DNA of 64,000 nt from G965247775 sp965247775 (GCA_965247775.1 OZ252031.1:2046001-2110000); one strand, 5' to 3'; counted from the stretch's first letter, positions 9,162 to 17,754 are shown. The notes: generated from the sequence alone by a model not told the origin. Translations and numbers: made by a program.

Positions 9162-9632
9162 ATGGCCCGGCGCCAGGACCGCGTCAACGACCTCCTGCGG
9201 GAAGTCGTGGCCGAGATCATCGCGCGCGAGCTCAAGGACCCCCGGCTCGATCTGGACCTCATCTCCGTCACCGAGGCCCACGTCTCGTCCGACTTGCGGC
9301 ACGCCCGCCTGCGCGTGTCCGTGATGGGCTCCGACCCCCAGCGCGACGCCGTCGTCAGCGCCCTCAACCACTCCCGCCATTTCATCCAGCGCCAGCTGCG
9401 CCCGCACCTGCGAATGAAGCACATCCCGGACCTCCAGTTCGAACGCGATGACCGCATCGAGGAGGACCGCCGCATCCTGGATCTCTTGGACCGCATCCAA
9501 CGCGAGGGCCTGCCCACCACCGGCACCCCCGGCGTCGGGGAGACCCCCACCACCGACGCCCCCGGCGTCGGGCAGACCCCCAGCGACGCCCCCGGGGACG
9601 ATCCCAGCCCCGCCGGCGCGGACTCCGGATGA
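9162..9632 (+). CDS. rbfA: 30S ribosome-binding factor RbfA with repeat tail
   Basis: Assists late 30S maturation by acting on the 16S rRNA 5' end. The KH-like core occupies about residues 1-118 (RVNDLLREVVAEIIARELKD at the start, later HLRMKHIPDLQFERDD). Beyond the core is a tail built from three imperfect Pro/Gly/Thr units (GTPGVGETPTT, DAPGVGQTPS, DAPGDDPS), not normal for the family. An AGAGGA element precedes the ATG. The stop overlaps truB by 4 nt. Confidence 0.93.
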   Translation: MARRQDRVNDLLREVVAEIIARELKDPRLDLDLISVTEAHVSSDLRHARLRVSVMGSDPQRDAVVSALNHSRHFIQRQLRPHLRMKHIPDLQFERDDRIEEDRRILDLLDRIQREGLPTTGTPGVGETPTTDAPGVGQTPSDAPGDDPSPAGADSG

Positions 9633-10531
9633 CCTCGCGCGACAGCGCCGCCCTCTTCCTCGTCGACAAGCCCGCGGGCCCCACCTCCCACGACATCGTG
9701 CAGCAACTGCGCCGTTGGACCGGCATCCGGCGCGTGGGCCACGGCGGCACCCTGGATCCCATGGCGACCGGCCTCCTGCCGCTCTTCGTCGGCCCCGCCA
9801 CACGGCTTATCGAATACATCGGCGCACACGAGAAGCGCTACAGCGCCACCGTCCGCCTGGGACTCCGCACCGATACCGACGACGCCGAAGGGGCCGTCGT
9901 CGCCGAACGCCCCGTCCCCCCGCTCACGGCCGACCACCTGGACCGCGCCCTGGACGCCTTCCGCGGCGCCGTGGAGCAGGTGCCCCCCGCCTTCAGCGCC
10001 GTCAAAGTCAACGGCGTGACCGCCCACCGCGCCGCGCGCCGCGGCGAGCCCGTCGCGATCGTGGCCCGCACCGTCACCATCCACGATCTCACCCTGGAAG
10101 GCTGGGCGCCGCCGGACCTGCGTCTCGCCATCACCGTGAGCACCGGCACCTATGTACGCGCCGTCGCCCGCGACCTCGGCGAAGCGCTGGGCTGCGGCGG
10201 GCATGTCATCGCCATGCGCCGCACCGGCATCGGTCCCGTCGACGTGGCGCAGGCCCACACGCCGGAAGCCCTCGATCGCGCCTTCGCCGCCGCCGCCGGC
10301 TGGGAGCTGGCCGCGCCCCTGGTGCGCTTCTTCGCGGACTGGCCACAGATCATCCTCAGCAGCGCCCAGCGCGATCAGATCCTCAACGGCCAGGGCATCC
10401 CCGCCAGCCTGGGCGGCGCCGAGCGCGCCCTGGCCGTGGACCGGGTCGGCGCCCCGATCGCGGTGCTCGTGCCTGAGGCCGGCTGGCCCGAACGCTGGCG
10501 GCCGAGCAAAGTCCTGCGCCGCCGCGACTAG
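9629..10531 (+). CDS. truB: tRNA pseudouridine(55) synthase TruB
   Basis: Makes the universal pseudouridine 55 in the tRNA T-loop. The catalytic aspartate is D43 in the signature GGTLDPMATG. Later family blocks include the substrate-contact region KVNG..AH..AR.G and the TYVRA motif. The 300-residue length is normal. Last gene of the nusA operon; its end overlaps the convergent cupin gene by 4 nt. Confidence 0.95.
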   Translation: MTSRDSAALFLVDKPAGPTSHDIVQQLRRWTGIRRVGHGGTLDPMATGLLPLFVGPATRLIEYIGAHEKRYSATVRLGLRTDTDDAEGAVVAERPVPPLTADHLDRALDAFRGAVEQVPPAFSAVKVNGVTAHRAARRGEPVAIVARTVTIHDLTLEGWAPPDLRLAITVSTGTYVRAVARDLGEALGCGGHVIAMRRTGIGPVDVAQAHTPEALDRAFAAAAGWELAAPLVRFFADWPQIILSSAQRDQILNGQGIPASLGGAERALAVDRVGAPIAVLVPEAGWPERWRPSKVLRRRD

Positions 10532-10860
10532 GGGGACGGCTCAGCGGCCGCAGGGCCCTCGGGCCCCGTCACGCCGTTCCCAGGGAGCGTGAACAGCACC
10601 GCCACCACCTCCTCCGGCGCCTGCAGGGCATACACCGTCTCGGCCGGCAGGAGCACACCCTCGCCGGGGGCCAGGGTGGCGTCGTCATCGGCCACCCCAA
10701 CGCGCAGCACCCCCCGCACGACGATCAGCACAGACGCACCCTCCGTGCGCTGGTTGAGCACGGTCCGGCCCCGCTCCAACTGAATGCCCTCCGCGCGCAA
10801 GCGGCTGCGCAGCGCCTCCGTGCCCCCCAGGCGAGCGGCGCGGATGCGGTGCAGCGGCAC
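10528..10860 (-). CDS. cupin-domain protein
   Basis: 110-residue single-domain beta-barrel protein. The cupin pattern appears as a glycine-turn region (VVRGVLRVGVADDDATLAPGEGVLLPA) followed by a short second motif. The usual metal-ligand histidines are largely absent, so an enzymatic role is doubtful and ligand or sugar binding is more likely. It is the last gene of the minus-strand fatty-acid cluster, 14 nt after acpP. Exact function unknown. Confidence 0.7.
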   Translation of the reverse strand: MPLHRIRAARLGGTEALRSRLRAEGIQLERGRTVLNQRTEGASVLIVVRGVLRVGVADDDATLAPGEGVLLPAETVYALQAPEEVVAVLFTLPGNGVTGPEGPAAAEPSP

Positions 10861-10874
10861 GGGGCTCCGCGGCT

Positions 10875-11126
10875 TCAGCCGGCGCGGTGGGTCGCGAGAA
10901 AATCCAGGATGTCCCGCACGGTGTGCATCTCGGCCGCCGCCGCCTCCGAGACCTCGATCGGCGCCTCATCCGTGCTGAACTCCTCCTCAATCGCGATGGT
11001 CAGATCCACCACGTCCAGCGAGTCCGCGTGCAGATCGTCGACCAGGTGCGCCGCCGGCGTCACGTCGGCCACCGGCACGCGCAACTGCTCCGCCACGATG
11101 TTCTGCACCCGCTCCTCAGTGCTCAC
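10875..11126 (-). CDS. acpP: acyl carrier protein
   Basis: Carries growing acyl chains on a phosphopantetheine arm. The 83-residue product has the attachment serine S36 in the motif DSLD and a typical acidic helix II (VVDLTIAIEEEF). It lies downstream of two ketoacyl synthases and upstream of the cupin gene, all on the minus strand. Single copy in the window. Confidence 0.94.
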   Translation of the reverse strand: MSTEERVQNIVAEQLRVPVADVTPAAHLVDDLHADSLDVVDLTIAIEEEFSTDEAPIEVSEAAAAEMHTVRDILDFLATHRAG

Positions 11127-11192
11127 AGCCCACCCTCACTGTCGTCACGCCGGCGCCCGCGCGCGGCGCCAGTCCGGACCCGGCCTGGGCCA

Positions 11193-12419
11193 TTATGAAT
11201 CGACGCGGCCCAGTGCGACGACACCGTTCTGTCCACCGAAGCCAAAGCCGTTGGCCAGCGCCGTCCGCACCGTCGCCCGCCGGCTCCTCTGCGGCACGTA
11301 GTCCAGATCGCATTCCGGGTCGGCCTGGTCCAGGTTGATCGTCGGTGGCACCTCGCCGTGATGAATGGCCAGCGCCGCCGCCGCCACCGACAAGGCCCCC
11401 GCCGACCCCATCAGGTGCCCCGTCATGCTCTTGGGCGAACTCACCATCAGGCGCGACGCCTGGGCCCCGAACACCTGGTGGATCGCCCGCGTCTCCGCCG
11501 CATCGTTGAGCGGCGTGCCCGTGCCGTGCGCGCAGATGTAGTCCACGTCCTGCGGCCCCAATCCGGCGTCGGCCAGGGCCCGCGCCATCGCCCGCGCCGC
11601 GCCGCTGCCGTCCGGTTTGGGGGCCGTGATGTGGTAGGCGTCCGCCGACCGTCCGCCGCCCAGGACCTCGGCGTAGATGCGCGCGCCGCGCGCCCGTGCC
11701 GCCGGTAACGCCTCCACCAGACAGACCACCGCCCCCTCGCCGAAGACGAAGCCGTCGCGGGCGGCGTCGAACGGCCGCGAGGCCTTCTCCGGCTCCGCGT
11801 TGCGCCGCGAGAGCGCGTGCATGTTCGCCAGCCCCGCGATCCCCAGCTCCGAGATGTTGGCCTCCGTGCCGCCCACGAAGGCCAGATCCGCCTCCCCGTA
11901 GTGCAGCAACTGCCGCGCCTCGATGAAAGCGTAGATGGAACTCGCGCAGGCCGCCGCCGATGTCAGCGCCGGGCCCTCCAGCCCCAGCTCGATGGAGACC
12001 TGACAGGAGGCCATGTTGGCCGCCATCATCGGCACGAACAGCGCCCCCACCCGTCCCGGTCCCCGCTCCGCCAGAGAGGCTGTTTCCTCGGCGATCGTGG
12101 TCACGCCGCCGCCACCCGTATTGATCACGGCCGCGACGCGCTCGCGGTCCACCGTCGCCAGGTCCAGCGCCGCATCCGCCAGCGCCAGCCGCGAGGCCGC
12201 CACCGCCATCTGCGCGAAGCGCGCCATGCGTCGCGCGTTCTTGGCCGGCATGTAGCGCTCCGGGTCAAAATCCGGGACGTCCGCGGCGATGCGGACCTTC
12301 ATCCTTGAGGCGTCAAAGGCGGTGATCGGCCGCACCCCGGAGCGCCCCGCGCGCAGACTCTCCCAGAACACCGCCACGCCGGTCCCGATCGGCGTCACCG
12401 GCCCGATGCCGGTGATCAC
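11193..12419 (-). CDS. fabF: beta-ketoacyl-ACP synthase II (KAS paralog 1)
   Basis: Condenses malonyl-ACP with an acyl-ACP during chain elongation. The catalytic triad is intact: C158 (SAAACASS), H298 (CAHGTGTPLND) and H335 (MTGHLMGSAG). A GTG start gives 408 residues beginning MITGIGPVTPIG; family members usually carry a few extra residues, and an upstream CTG could supply them. It follows a second KAS gene by only 28 nt. The tandem pair resembles the kasA-kasB arrangement of actinobacteria. Confidence 0.93.
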   Translation of the reverse strand: MITGIGPVTPIGTGVAVFWESLRAGRSGVRPITAFDASRMKVRIAADVPDFDPERYMPAKNARRMARFAQMAVAASRLALADAALDLATVDRERVAAVINTGGGGVTTIAEETASLAERGPGRVGALFVPMMAANMASCQVSIELGLEGPALTSAAACASSIYAFIEARQLLHYGEADLAFVGGTEANISELGIAGLANMHALSRRNAEPEKASRPFDAARDGFVFGEGAVVCLVEALPAARARGARIYAEVLGGGRSADAYHITAPKPDGSGAARAMARALADAGLGPQDVDYICAHGTGTPLNDAAETRAIHQVFGAQASRLMVSSPKSMTGHLMGSAGALSVAAAALAIHHGEVPPTINLDQADPECDLDYVPQRSRRATVRTALANGFGFGGQNGVVALGRVDS

Positions 12420-12447
12420 GAAGCGCGACCCCCGCTCGCTCAGGACG

Positions 12448-13689
12448 CTAGTCCTGCCATCGCCTGAGCAGCACGGCGGCGTTGTGGCCGCCCAGTCCCA
12501 CCGAGATCGACATCGCCGCCTCCAACCGCACCTCGCGCGGCGCGTTGGGCACGCAGTCCAGGTCGCACTCGGGGTCCGGTGTTTCGTAGTTGAGCGTGGG
12601 CGGGATCAGGCCACGGTCCAGCGCCAGCGCCGTCACGATCACCTCCAGCGCGCCGCTAGCGGCCATCATGTGCCCCGTCGCCGGCTTGATCGAGGAGACC
12701 AGTACCTCCGGCGCATGCCCCCCGAACACGTCCTTCACCGCCGTCACCTCTGCTTTATCTCCTACCCGTGTGGCTGTGCCGTGCGTATTGACGTAACCCA
12801 CCTCCGCGCTGGGTCGGCCGCCTTCCACCAGGGCTTGGCGCATCGCATTGAGCAATCCCCGTCCGCTGGGATCCGGCGCCGCCATGTCGAAGCCGTCGTT
12901 GCTGGAGCCGCTACCGGTAACCTCCGCGTAAATGCGCGCGCCGCGGGCCTGGGCGTGGTCCAGGTCCTCGAGCAGCAGGGCGGCCCCGCCCTCGCCGGGC
13001 ACGAAGCCCGCCCGATTCAGGTCGAACGGCTTCACCGTCGCGGAGGGCGGATCCGCCGCCGGCGCCAGCACCCGCATCGACTCGAAGCAAGCGTGGAAGA
13101 GCGGCTGCTGGACGGCCTCCGAGCCCCCCACGATCATCGCCTCCGCCTTGCCCGCGCGAATGTGCATCGCCCCGTCGCCCACGGCGTTGGCCCCCGTCGC
13201 GCAGGCGCTGGTGGGAGAGTAATTGGGGCCCGTCACCCCCGCCTGGATCGCGATGTGCCCGCTGGCGGCATCGGCGATGAAGTTCGGCATGAAGAACGGC
13301 GACACGCGGCGCGGGCCCTTCGCTCGGAGCACTTCATTCCAATGGAGGAGCGTGGACATGCCGCCACCACCGCTGCCGAAGATCACGCCGACCCGCTCCC
13401 GGTTGCCGTCGTCGATACAGAACGCAGCGTCGCGCACCGCCTCCCGGGCCGCGACGCAGCCGAACTGCACATTGCGGTCCATGTGCTTCAGCGGCTTGGG
13501 CGCCAGCGTCTCGTCGGGCTGGAAGTCATGCACCTCGGCCTGCACGTGCACTTTGAATGGCGTCGGATCGAAGTGCGTGATCGGTCCCACCCCGGACTCG
13601 CCCGCCACCAGCCGGTCCCAGACCGTCGGCAGGTCGTTGCCCACCGGACAGACGGCGCCCATTCCGGTGATCACCACCCGACGCGTCAT
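12448..13689 (-). CDS. fabF: beta-ketoacyl-ACP synthase II (KAS paralog 2)
   Basis: 413-residue elongating ketoacyl synthase with C163 (SACATGAN), H303 (NTHGTATRVGD) and H340 (PATGHMMAASG) all present, so it is catalytically competent and not a chain-length-factor type partner. It is clearly a paralog of the neighbouring KAS but well diverged from it. Transcribed after fabD. No fabH is present in the window, so initiation must be provided elsewhere. Confidence 0.94.
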   Translation of the reverse strand: MTRRVVITGMGAVCPVGNDLPTVWDRLVAGESGVGPITHFDPTPFKVHVQAEVHDFQPDETLAPKPLKHMDRNVQFGCVAAREAVRDAAFCIDDGNRERVGVIFGSGGGGMSTLLHWNEVLRAKGPRRVSPFFMPNFIADAASGHIAIQAGVTGPNYSPTSACATGANAVGDGAMHIRAGKAEAMIVGGSEAVQQPLFHACFESMRVLAPAADPPSATVKPFDLNRAGFVPGEGGAALLLEDLDHAQARGARIYAEVTGSGSSNDGFDMAAPDPSGRGLLNAMRQALVEGGRPSAEVGYVNTHGTATRVGDKAEVTAVKDVFGGHAPEVLVSSIKPATGHMMAASGALEVIVTALALDRGLIPPTLNYETPDPECDLDCVPNAPREVRLEAAMSISVGLGGHNAAVLLRRWQD

Positions 13690-13726
13690 CAGCGCGCTCC
13701 CGTCCCAGGTCCGCGCGGCCCGAACT

Positions 13727-14737
13727 TCACTTGGGGATGCCGTCGGACATGTCCGGGTAATCGCGACGGGCCAGCCCCGCCTCTCCGTCCGCCAGCGGGA
13801 AGGTCCAGGCGTGCTGGGAAATCCGCCGCACGAGCTTCGAGAGGACGTCCCCCGGCCCCGCCTCCACGAAGAGGCTGGCCCCGCTGGAGGCCATCGCCTT
13901 GACCGAACTCCGCCAGTCCACGGGGCGCAGCAGGGCGTGATTGAGGTCCTCGACGATGGCGTCCCGCGTGAGCAGGAAGCCGGCCGTGGCGTTGCTGATC
14001 ATGGGCACCTCGGGGTCGCGCCAGGGCATCGCGGCGATCGTCTCCCGGAACTGTCGCTGCGCCTCATCCATCAGCGGCGAGTGCGAGGCGATCCCGATCC
14101 TCAGGCGCACCACGCGCCGCGCCCCGTGCTGCTCGGCCAGGCGCATCACGCGCTGCAAAGCCGGCTCATCCCCGGAAACGACGGCATGCCCGGGCCCGTT
14201 GTCGTTGGCCACCACCAGCGTTTCGTCGCGTGTGGCCTCACCCACGATGGCCCGCAGCGCGCGGTCCCGCAGCCCGATGATCGAGGCCATGCCGCCCGGA
14301 CGCCGCGCGTCCGCCTCGCGCGTGGCCCGCCCGCGCGCCTCCACCAGGCGCAGCCCGTCCTCGAAGTCCAGCGCCCCCGCCGCCACGGCGGCCGTAATCT
14401 GGCCCATGCTGTGGCCGGCCATCGCCAGGGGCTTGAACTCCCGGCCGGCGGCGAGCCAGCGCGCCCGCAGCGCGTGCAGCCAGGCGATGCTCGCCACGTA
14501 GATCGCGGGCTGGGAGTAGAGCGTGTCGTCCAGCTGCTCGGCTGGGCCCTCCTGCACCAGACGCAGCAGGTCATAGCCCAACACCTCCGAGGCGCGGTCG
14601 AAAAACTCGACGGCCGCCGGATGCACTTCGAGGATCGCGCCGGCCATCCCGATCGACTGCGTCCCCTGCCCGGGGAAGAGCACCGCCACCGCGTGGGTCT
14701 CATCCACGATGGCCGGACTGGATGCGTCAGGGGTCAC
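13727..14737 (-). CDS. fabD: malonyl-CoA:ACP transacylase FabD
   Basis: Transfers malonyl groups from CoA to acyl carrier protein. The nucleophile elbow GHSMGQ places S110 as the catalytic serine, with H219 (ASHSPLM) as its partner, and the N-terminal FPGQGTQ block is intact. 336 residues. The start is a GTG. Gap to the next gene (fabG) upstream is about 170 nt and could hold an internal promoter. Confidence 0.95.
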   Translation of the reverse strand: MTPDASSPAIVDETHAVAVLFPGQGTQSIGMAGAILEVHPAAVEFFDRASEVLGYDLLRLVQEGPAEQLDDTLYSQPAIYVASIAWLHALRARWLAAGREFKPLAMAGHSMGQITAAVAAGALDFEDGLRLVEARGRATREADARRPGGMASIIGLRDRALRAIVGEATRDETLVVANDNGPGHAVVSGDEPALQRVMRLAEQHGARRVVRLRIGIASHSPLMDEAQRQFRETIAAMPWRDPEVPMISNATAGFLLTRDAIVEDLNHALLRPVDWRSSVKAMASSGASLFVEAGPGDVLSKLVRRISQHAWTFPLADGEAGLARRDYPDMSDGIPK

Positions 14738-14911
14738 GCGCTAGTCCCGCCTTCGATCGCCGTGCCATGGCGCGAATACTCCCCGCACAATACCACGAGG
14801 GCGCGCTGTCCCAGTGTAAGGCCCCCAGTGCAGGGCGGGCGCCGGCTGTGGCGGTATTCGCCCCATTGCCCAGATTCGTATACGGCAAGAGGCCCACCCG
14901 AATCCACGCCG

Positions 14912-15673
14912 TCAGGAGGGCGCCATGCCCCCGTCCACGTGGATCGTCTGCCCGGTGATGTAGGCCCCGCCCTCGCCCGCCAGGAAGGCGGCCAGCGGCG
15001 CCACATCGTCCGGGCTGCCCAGCCGGCCCAAAGGCAATTGCGTGGTGATCCGCTCCACCACATCGGCCGGCAGATCGGCCACGATCTCCGTCTGGATGAA
15101 CCCGGGGGCAATCAGATTCACGGTGATGTTGCGGCTGCCCACCTCCTTGGCCAGGGCCCGCGTAAAGCCCGCCAGCCCGGCCTTCGCCGCGGCGTAGTTC
15201 GACTGGCCGGGATTACCCATGCTGCCGATCACCGAACCGATGTTGATCACCCGCCCCCAGCGCTCCCGCAACATCCCGCGCAGGCACGCGCGCGTCACCT
15301 GGAAAGCGCCCGTGAGATCCGTCCGCAGCACCGCGTCCCAGTCGGCGTCGCTCATGCGCATGACCAGGCTGTCTCGCGTGATGCCGGCGTTGTTGACCAG
15401 GATCGTTGGCGCGCCCAGGGCCGCCGACACCTCCGCCACCAACGCCCGGATCGGCTCCTCTCCGGCGGCCACGTCGCAGCGCGCGATGCAGGCCCGCACC
15501 CCCAAGGCCTCAGCCGCCGCCGCCGTTTCCTCCGCTCCTTCCCGGCGGCTGATGTAATTGATGGCCACGTCGGCCCCCTGCGCCGCCAGCGCCAGCGCCA
15601 CCGCCTGCCCGATTCCCCGGGAGGCGCCCGTCACCAGTGCCACCCGTCCCCGCAAAGGGCCCATCGCCGCCAT
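14912..15673 (-). CDS. fabG: 3-oxoacyl-ACP reductase FabG
   Basis: NADPH-dependent short-chain dehydrogenase that reduces the beta-keto group in each elongation cycle. Visible: cofactor motif TGASRGIG (15-22), NNAG (94-97), and catalytic S147, Y160 and K164 (SNYAAAK). The tetrad asparagine position reads D119, a substitution seen in some family members. The start (253 residues) is chosen because GGGGAGGA precedes the ATG; the same frame runs open upstream but without family similarity. First fab gene of the minus-strand cluster, about 80 nt after the DtxR-type regulator. Confidence 0.95.
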   Translation of the reverse strand: MAAMGPLRGRVALVTGASRGIGQAVALALAAQGADVAINYISRREGAEETAAAAEALGVRACIARCDVAAGEEPIRALVAEVSAALGAPTILVNNAGITRDSLVMRMSDADWDAVLRTDLTGAFQVTRACLRGMLRERWGRVINIGSVIGSMGNPGQSNYAAAKAGLAGFTRALAKEVGSRNITVNLIAPGFIQTEIVADLPADVVERITTQLPLGRLGSPDDVAPLAAFLAGEGGAYITGQTIHVDGGMAPS

Positions 15674-15752
15674 GGAATCCTCCCCGCTCGGCTGCCCCCC
15701 GGATTGGGCCTCACAGCCGGGAGCCCCAGCCGGAACCCCCAGCCGGTGGGGC

Positions 15753-16430
15753 TCAGCCGGCCCCCACCGCGTGCAGGGGCTCGCAGAAGAGGTGGGCGCT
15801 GAGCCGCCGGCTGATCGCCACCGGCTCCCCCTCCACGTCCAGGATGTACAGCCCGTCCGGGCCGATCTCGCGCACCGTCGCCTCGACTCCCGGGCGCAGA
15901 TTCTTGCTCTCGCAGTAGGCCAGCAGCTCGGGGTCGTCCTCGACCATCTCCGAGATGCGCCGGATCGTGACGCGGGCGCCGGCCGGTAACGCCTCCAGCA
16001 GCTCCCAGTCGCGGTCCCCGCCCTCGGGGAAGTTCCCCGGAATCGGCGCCCCGTGGGGGCAGGTGTGGGGGTGCTCCATGAAGGCCGAGAGCCGCTCCTC
16101 CACCAGCTCACTGACGGCGTGCTCCAGGCGGTGCGCTTCCTGGTGCGCCTGGGCCCAATCCAACTGCAGCACATCGGCCAGAAAACGCTCCGTCAGGCGA
16201 TGCCGCCGCACGATCGAGTTCGTCGCCTCCTGCCCCGCCGCGGTCAGCCCGATCCGATGGTCCGCCGCCACCACCAGCAGTCCCTGCCGCACCATCCGCT
16301 CGATCGTCTGCGACACCGAAGCCGGGGTCACGCGCAGCCGCTCCGCCAGGCGTGCCGCGATCACCGCCTGGCGCTCGTTCGCCAGGGAATCGATCGCTTG
16401 CAGATAGTCCTCGGTCGTGGGGCTCAGCAT
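15753..16430 (-). CDS. DtxR/MntR-family metal-dependent repressor
   Basis: 225-residue iron- or manganese-sensing repressor. An N-terminal winged helix (TTEDYLQAIDSL ... TPASVSQTIERMVRQGL) is followed by the metal-binding dimerisation domain (LEHAVSELVEERL ... HPHTCPHG) and a C-terminal FeoA/SH3-like domain from about residue 150. The CPHG motif fits the full-length DtxR/IdeR type. Target genes cannot be deduced from the sequence; it lies directly upstream of the fatty-acid genes. The choice between iron and manganese is open. Confidence 0.88.
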   Translation of the reverse strand: MLSPTTEDYLQAIDSLANERQAVIAARLAERLRVTPASVSQTIERMVRQGLLVVAADHRIGLTAAGQEATNSIVRRHRLTERFLADVLQLDWAQAHQEAHRLEHAVSELVEERLSAFMEHPHTCPHGAPIPGNFPEGGDRDWELLEALPAGARVTIRRISEMVEDDPELLAYCESKNLRPGVEATVREIGPDGLYILDVEGEPVAISRRLSAHLFCEPLHAVGAG

Positions 16431-16481
16431 GATCCGCCCGATTCTACAGTGTTCCGCCGCGGCCCCGTCCCCACCCGACCC

Positions 16482-16860
16482 GTTAACACGTCTTTAACCT
16501 GGCCGCCGCCATGGCCGCGCTCACCTGGATGGGCCCTCCTGGTACCACACCGGCAAAGCCTCCATCGTGGGCGCCGCCACCGGCGCCGTCGCCGGGCTGG
16601 CGGCCCTCGCTTGGTCCGGCGTCGCCACCGCGACCATCCTTCTCGTGCTCGATCGCACCATGGGCCTGCGCCTCGATGAGGCCGCGGAACTCATCGGCCC
16701 TGACCGCTCCGAGCACGAAGAGCCCGCCTACCAGTTCGACGAGCCAGGGCTCGGTTCCTACCCTGGCGGCGTCTCCACTGTGATCAGCGGGCCCACTCCG
16801 GTGGTCGGCGGCGCACCCGCATCCCGCATCCATCCCGCCGACAAGGGAGGGACGTCGTGA
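16482..16860 (+). pseudogene. amt: decayed ammonium transporter (Amt) remnant
   Basis: Pieces of an Amt protein appear in three successive frames: NTSL (from 16482), AAAMAALTWM (from 16502) and WYHTGKASIVGAATGAVAGL (from 16540). The last frame jumps straight to the final membrane helix and cytoplasmic tail (SGVATATILLVLDRTMGLR, then the DRSEHEEPAY block). In intact Amt proteins over 100 residues separate the last two pieces, and several hundred residues precede the first. At least two frameshifts, an internal deletion and loss of the 5' part are therefore needed. The stop overlaps the PII gene start as GTGA, the standard amt-glnB coupling. A shorter open frame begins at 16567 but is not a whole gene. 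Confidence 0.8.
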
Positions 16861-17327
16861 AGAAGATCGAAGCGACCATCCGCCCGGAGCGGCTGGAACA
16901 GGCCAAAGTCACCCTCACCGAGCACGGCTACGCCGGCCTGCACGTGGCCGGCCTGCACGTGGCCGGCCTGCACGTGGAGAGCGTCACCGGGCGCGGCCAG
17001 CAGCGAGGCGTCATCCACAGCGGCCGCCGCGGGGAAACCTACGCCATCGACATGCTGCCCAAGGTCAAGCTGACCGTCGTCGTCCGCGACGATCAGCTCG
17101 ACGAGGCCACCAACCTCGTCATCGCGGCCTCCCGCACCGGCAACATCGGCGACGGCATGATCTTTGTCAGCCCCGTCGAGGACGCAATCCGGGTGCGTAC
17201 GAGCGAGCGCGGCGACGGCATCCTCCGGCGCGCCCCCGACCCTAAGCCGCCTCAACCGACGCCGTCAGCCCCTGCTCCCGCAACCGGTCGCGATACAGCT
17301 CCGCCCGCTCCAGGGGACAGACGATGA
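16857..17327 (+). CDS. glnB: nitrogen regulatory protein PII with in-frame triplication and extended tail
   Basis: Trimeric sensor of 2-oxoglutarate, ATP and ADP that controls ammonium uptake and assimilation. Family landmarks are intact: KKIEATIRPERLE, the T-loop with a tyrosine at Y62 (TYAIDMLPKVK), and the C-terminal GNIGDGMIFVSPVEDAIRVR block. Two oddities: the segment AGLHV is present three times in a row (residues 26-40), adding 10 residues where the family has one unit, and a proline-rich tail of about 30 residues follows the core, encoded antisense to the end of clpS. Its usual partner, Amt, is a pseudogene immediately upstream. Confidence 0.9.
   Translation: MKKIEATIRPERLEQAKVTLTEHGYAGLHVAGLHVAGLHVESVTGRGQQRGVIHSGRRGETYAIDMLPKVKLTVVVRDDQLDEATNLVIAASRTGNIGDGMIFVSPVEDAIRVRTSERGDGILRRAPDPKPPQPTPSAPAPATGRDTAPPAPGDRR
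16932..16976 (+). repeat. 15-bp tandem triplication inside glnB
   Basis: Three identical, codon-aligned copies of GCCGGCCTGCACGTG (Ala-Gly-Leu-His-Val). Perfect identity points to recent slippage or duplication. It lies just before the T-loop region. Confidence 0.97.
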
Positions 17328-17580
17328 CCTGTGCCAGCCCCTGCGCGTGCGCCTCCAGCATGATCGCGACCGCCTCCTCGGGGGCCAACTCCGGCACGCT
17401 CGTCAGGAGCGCGGCCACCACCTGATCCATCGTGTGCACGTCGTCGTTGTGCAGCAGCAGGCGGTAGGGCGACAGCGTGATCGTGAGGACCGCATCGCCC
17501 GTCTCCGGCCCCACCCCGGAGTGCGCTCGCGCCCCTGCCGGCCTCATCGCTCCAGCCCCGCCCCCGGCAGGCGACGGCAA
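17242..17580 (-). CDS. clpS: ATP-dependent Clp protease adaptor ClpS
   Basis: Adaptor that hands N-degron substrates to the ClpA or ClpC unfoldase. The core YRLLLHNDDVHTMDQVV and the following helices to the C-terminus match the family, with the HNDD region forming the N-degron pocket. 112 residues from this start; an internal ATG at 17547 would remove a glycine/proline-rich leader. The 3' end overlaps the PII gene tail by 86 nt in convergent orientation. Confidence 0.9.
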   Translation of the reverse strand: MPSPAGGGAGAMRPAGARAHSGVGPETGDAVLTITLSPYRLLLHNDDVHTMDQVVAALLTSVPELAPEEAVAIMLEAHAQGLAQVIVCPLERAELYRDRLREQGLTASVEAA

Positions 17581-17754
17581 CCGCGCGCCGCCAGCACATC
17601 GTCGAAGCTGACCGCAAGCTCAGGAGCGTTCATCGCCACCCATTCTTCCACCCCAACGCCCCCGGCGTCCCAGCCGCGCCGGCAGGCCCAACTTCGCCAC
17701 GGGGACGGGTCAGCGGCGAACGCCCGGCCTGCATCCCCCGACGCAGAGCGATTC

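Noticed and set aside
11193..13689. The two KAS genes as a polyketide KS/chain-length-factor pair
   Set aside because: Both keep the active-site cysteine and both histidines; a chain-length factor would have lost the cysteine.
14738..14911. Plus-strand frame in the fabD-fabG gap
   Set aside because: No start signal or similarity; the gap more likely holds an internal promoter for fabD (TACACT and TATTGT on the minus strand), too weak to list as a feature.
16932..16976. Short tandem repeat as a CRISPR or mobile-element trace
   Set aside because: The units are contiguous without spacers and codon-aligned inside a conserved gene; simple duplication explains them.
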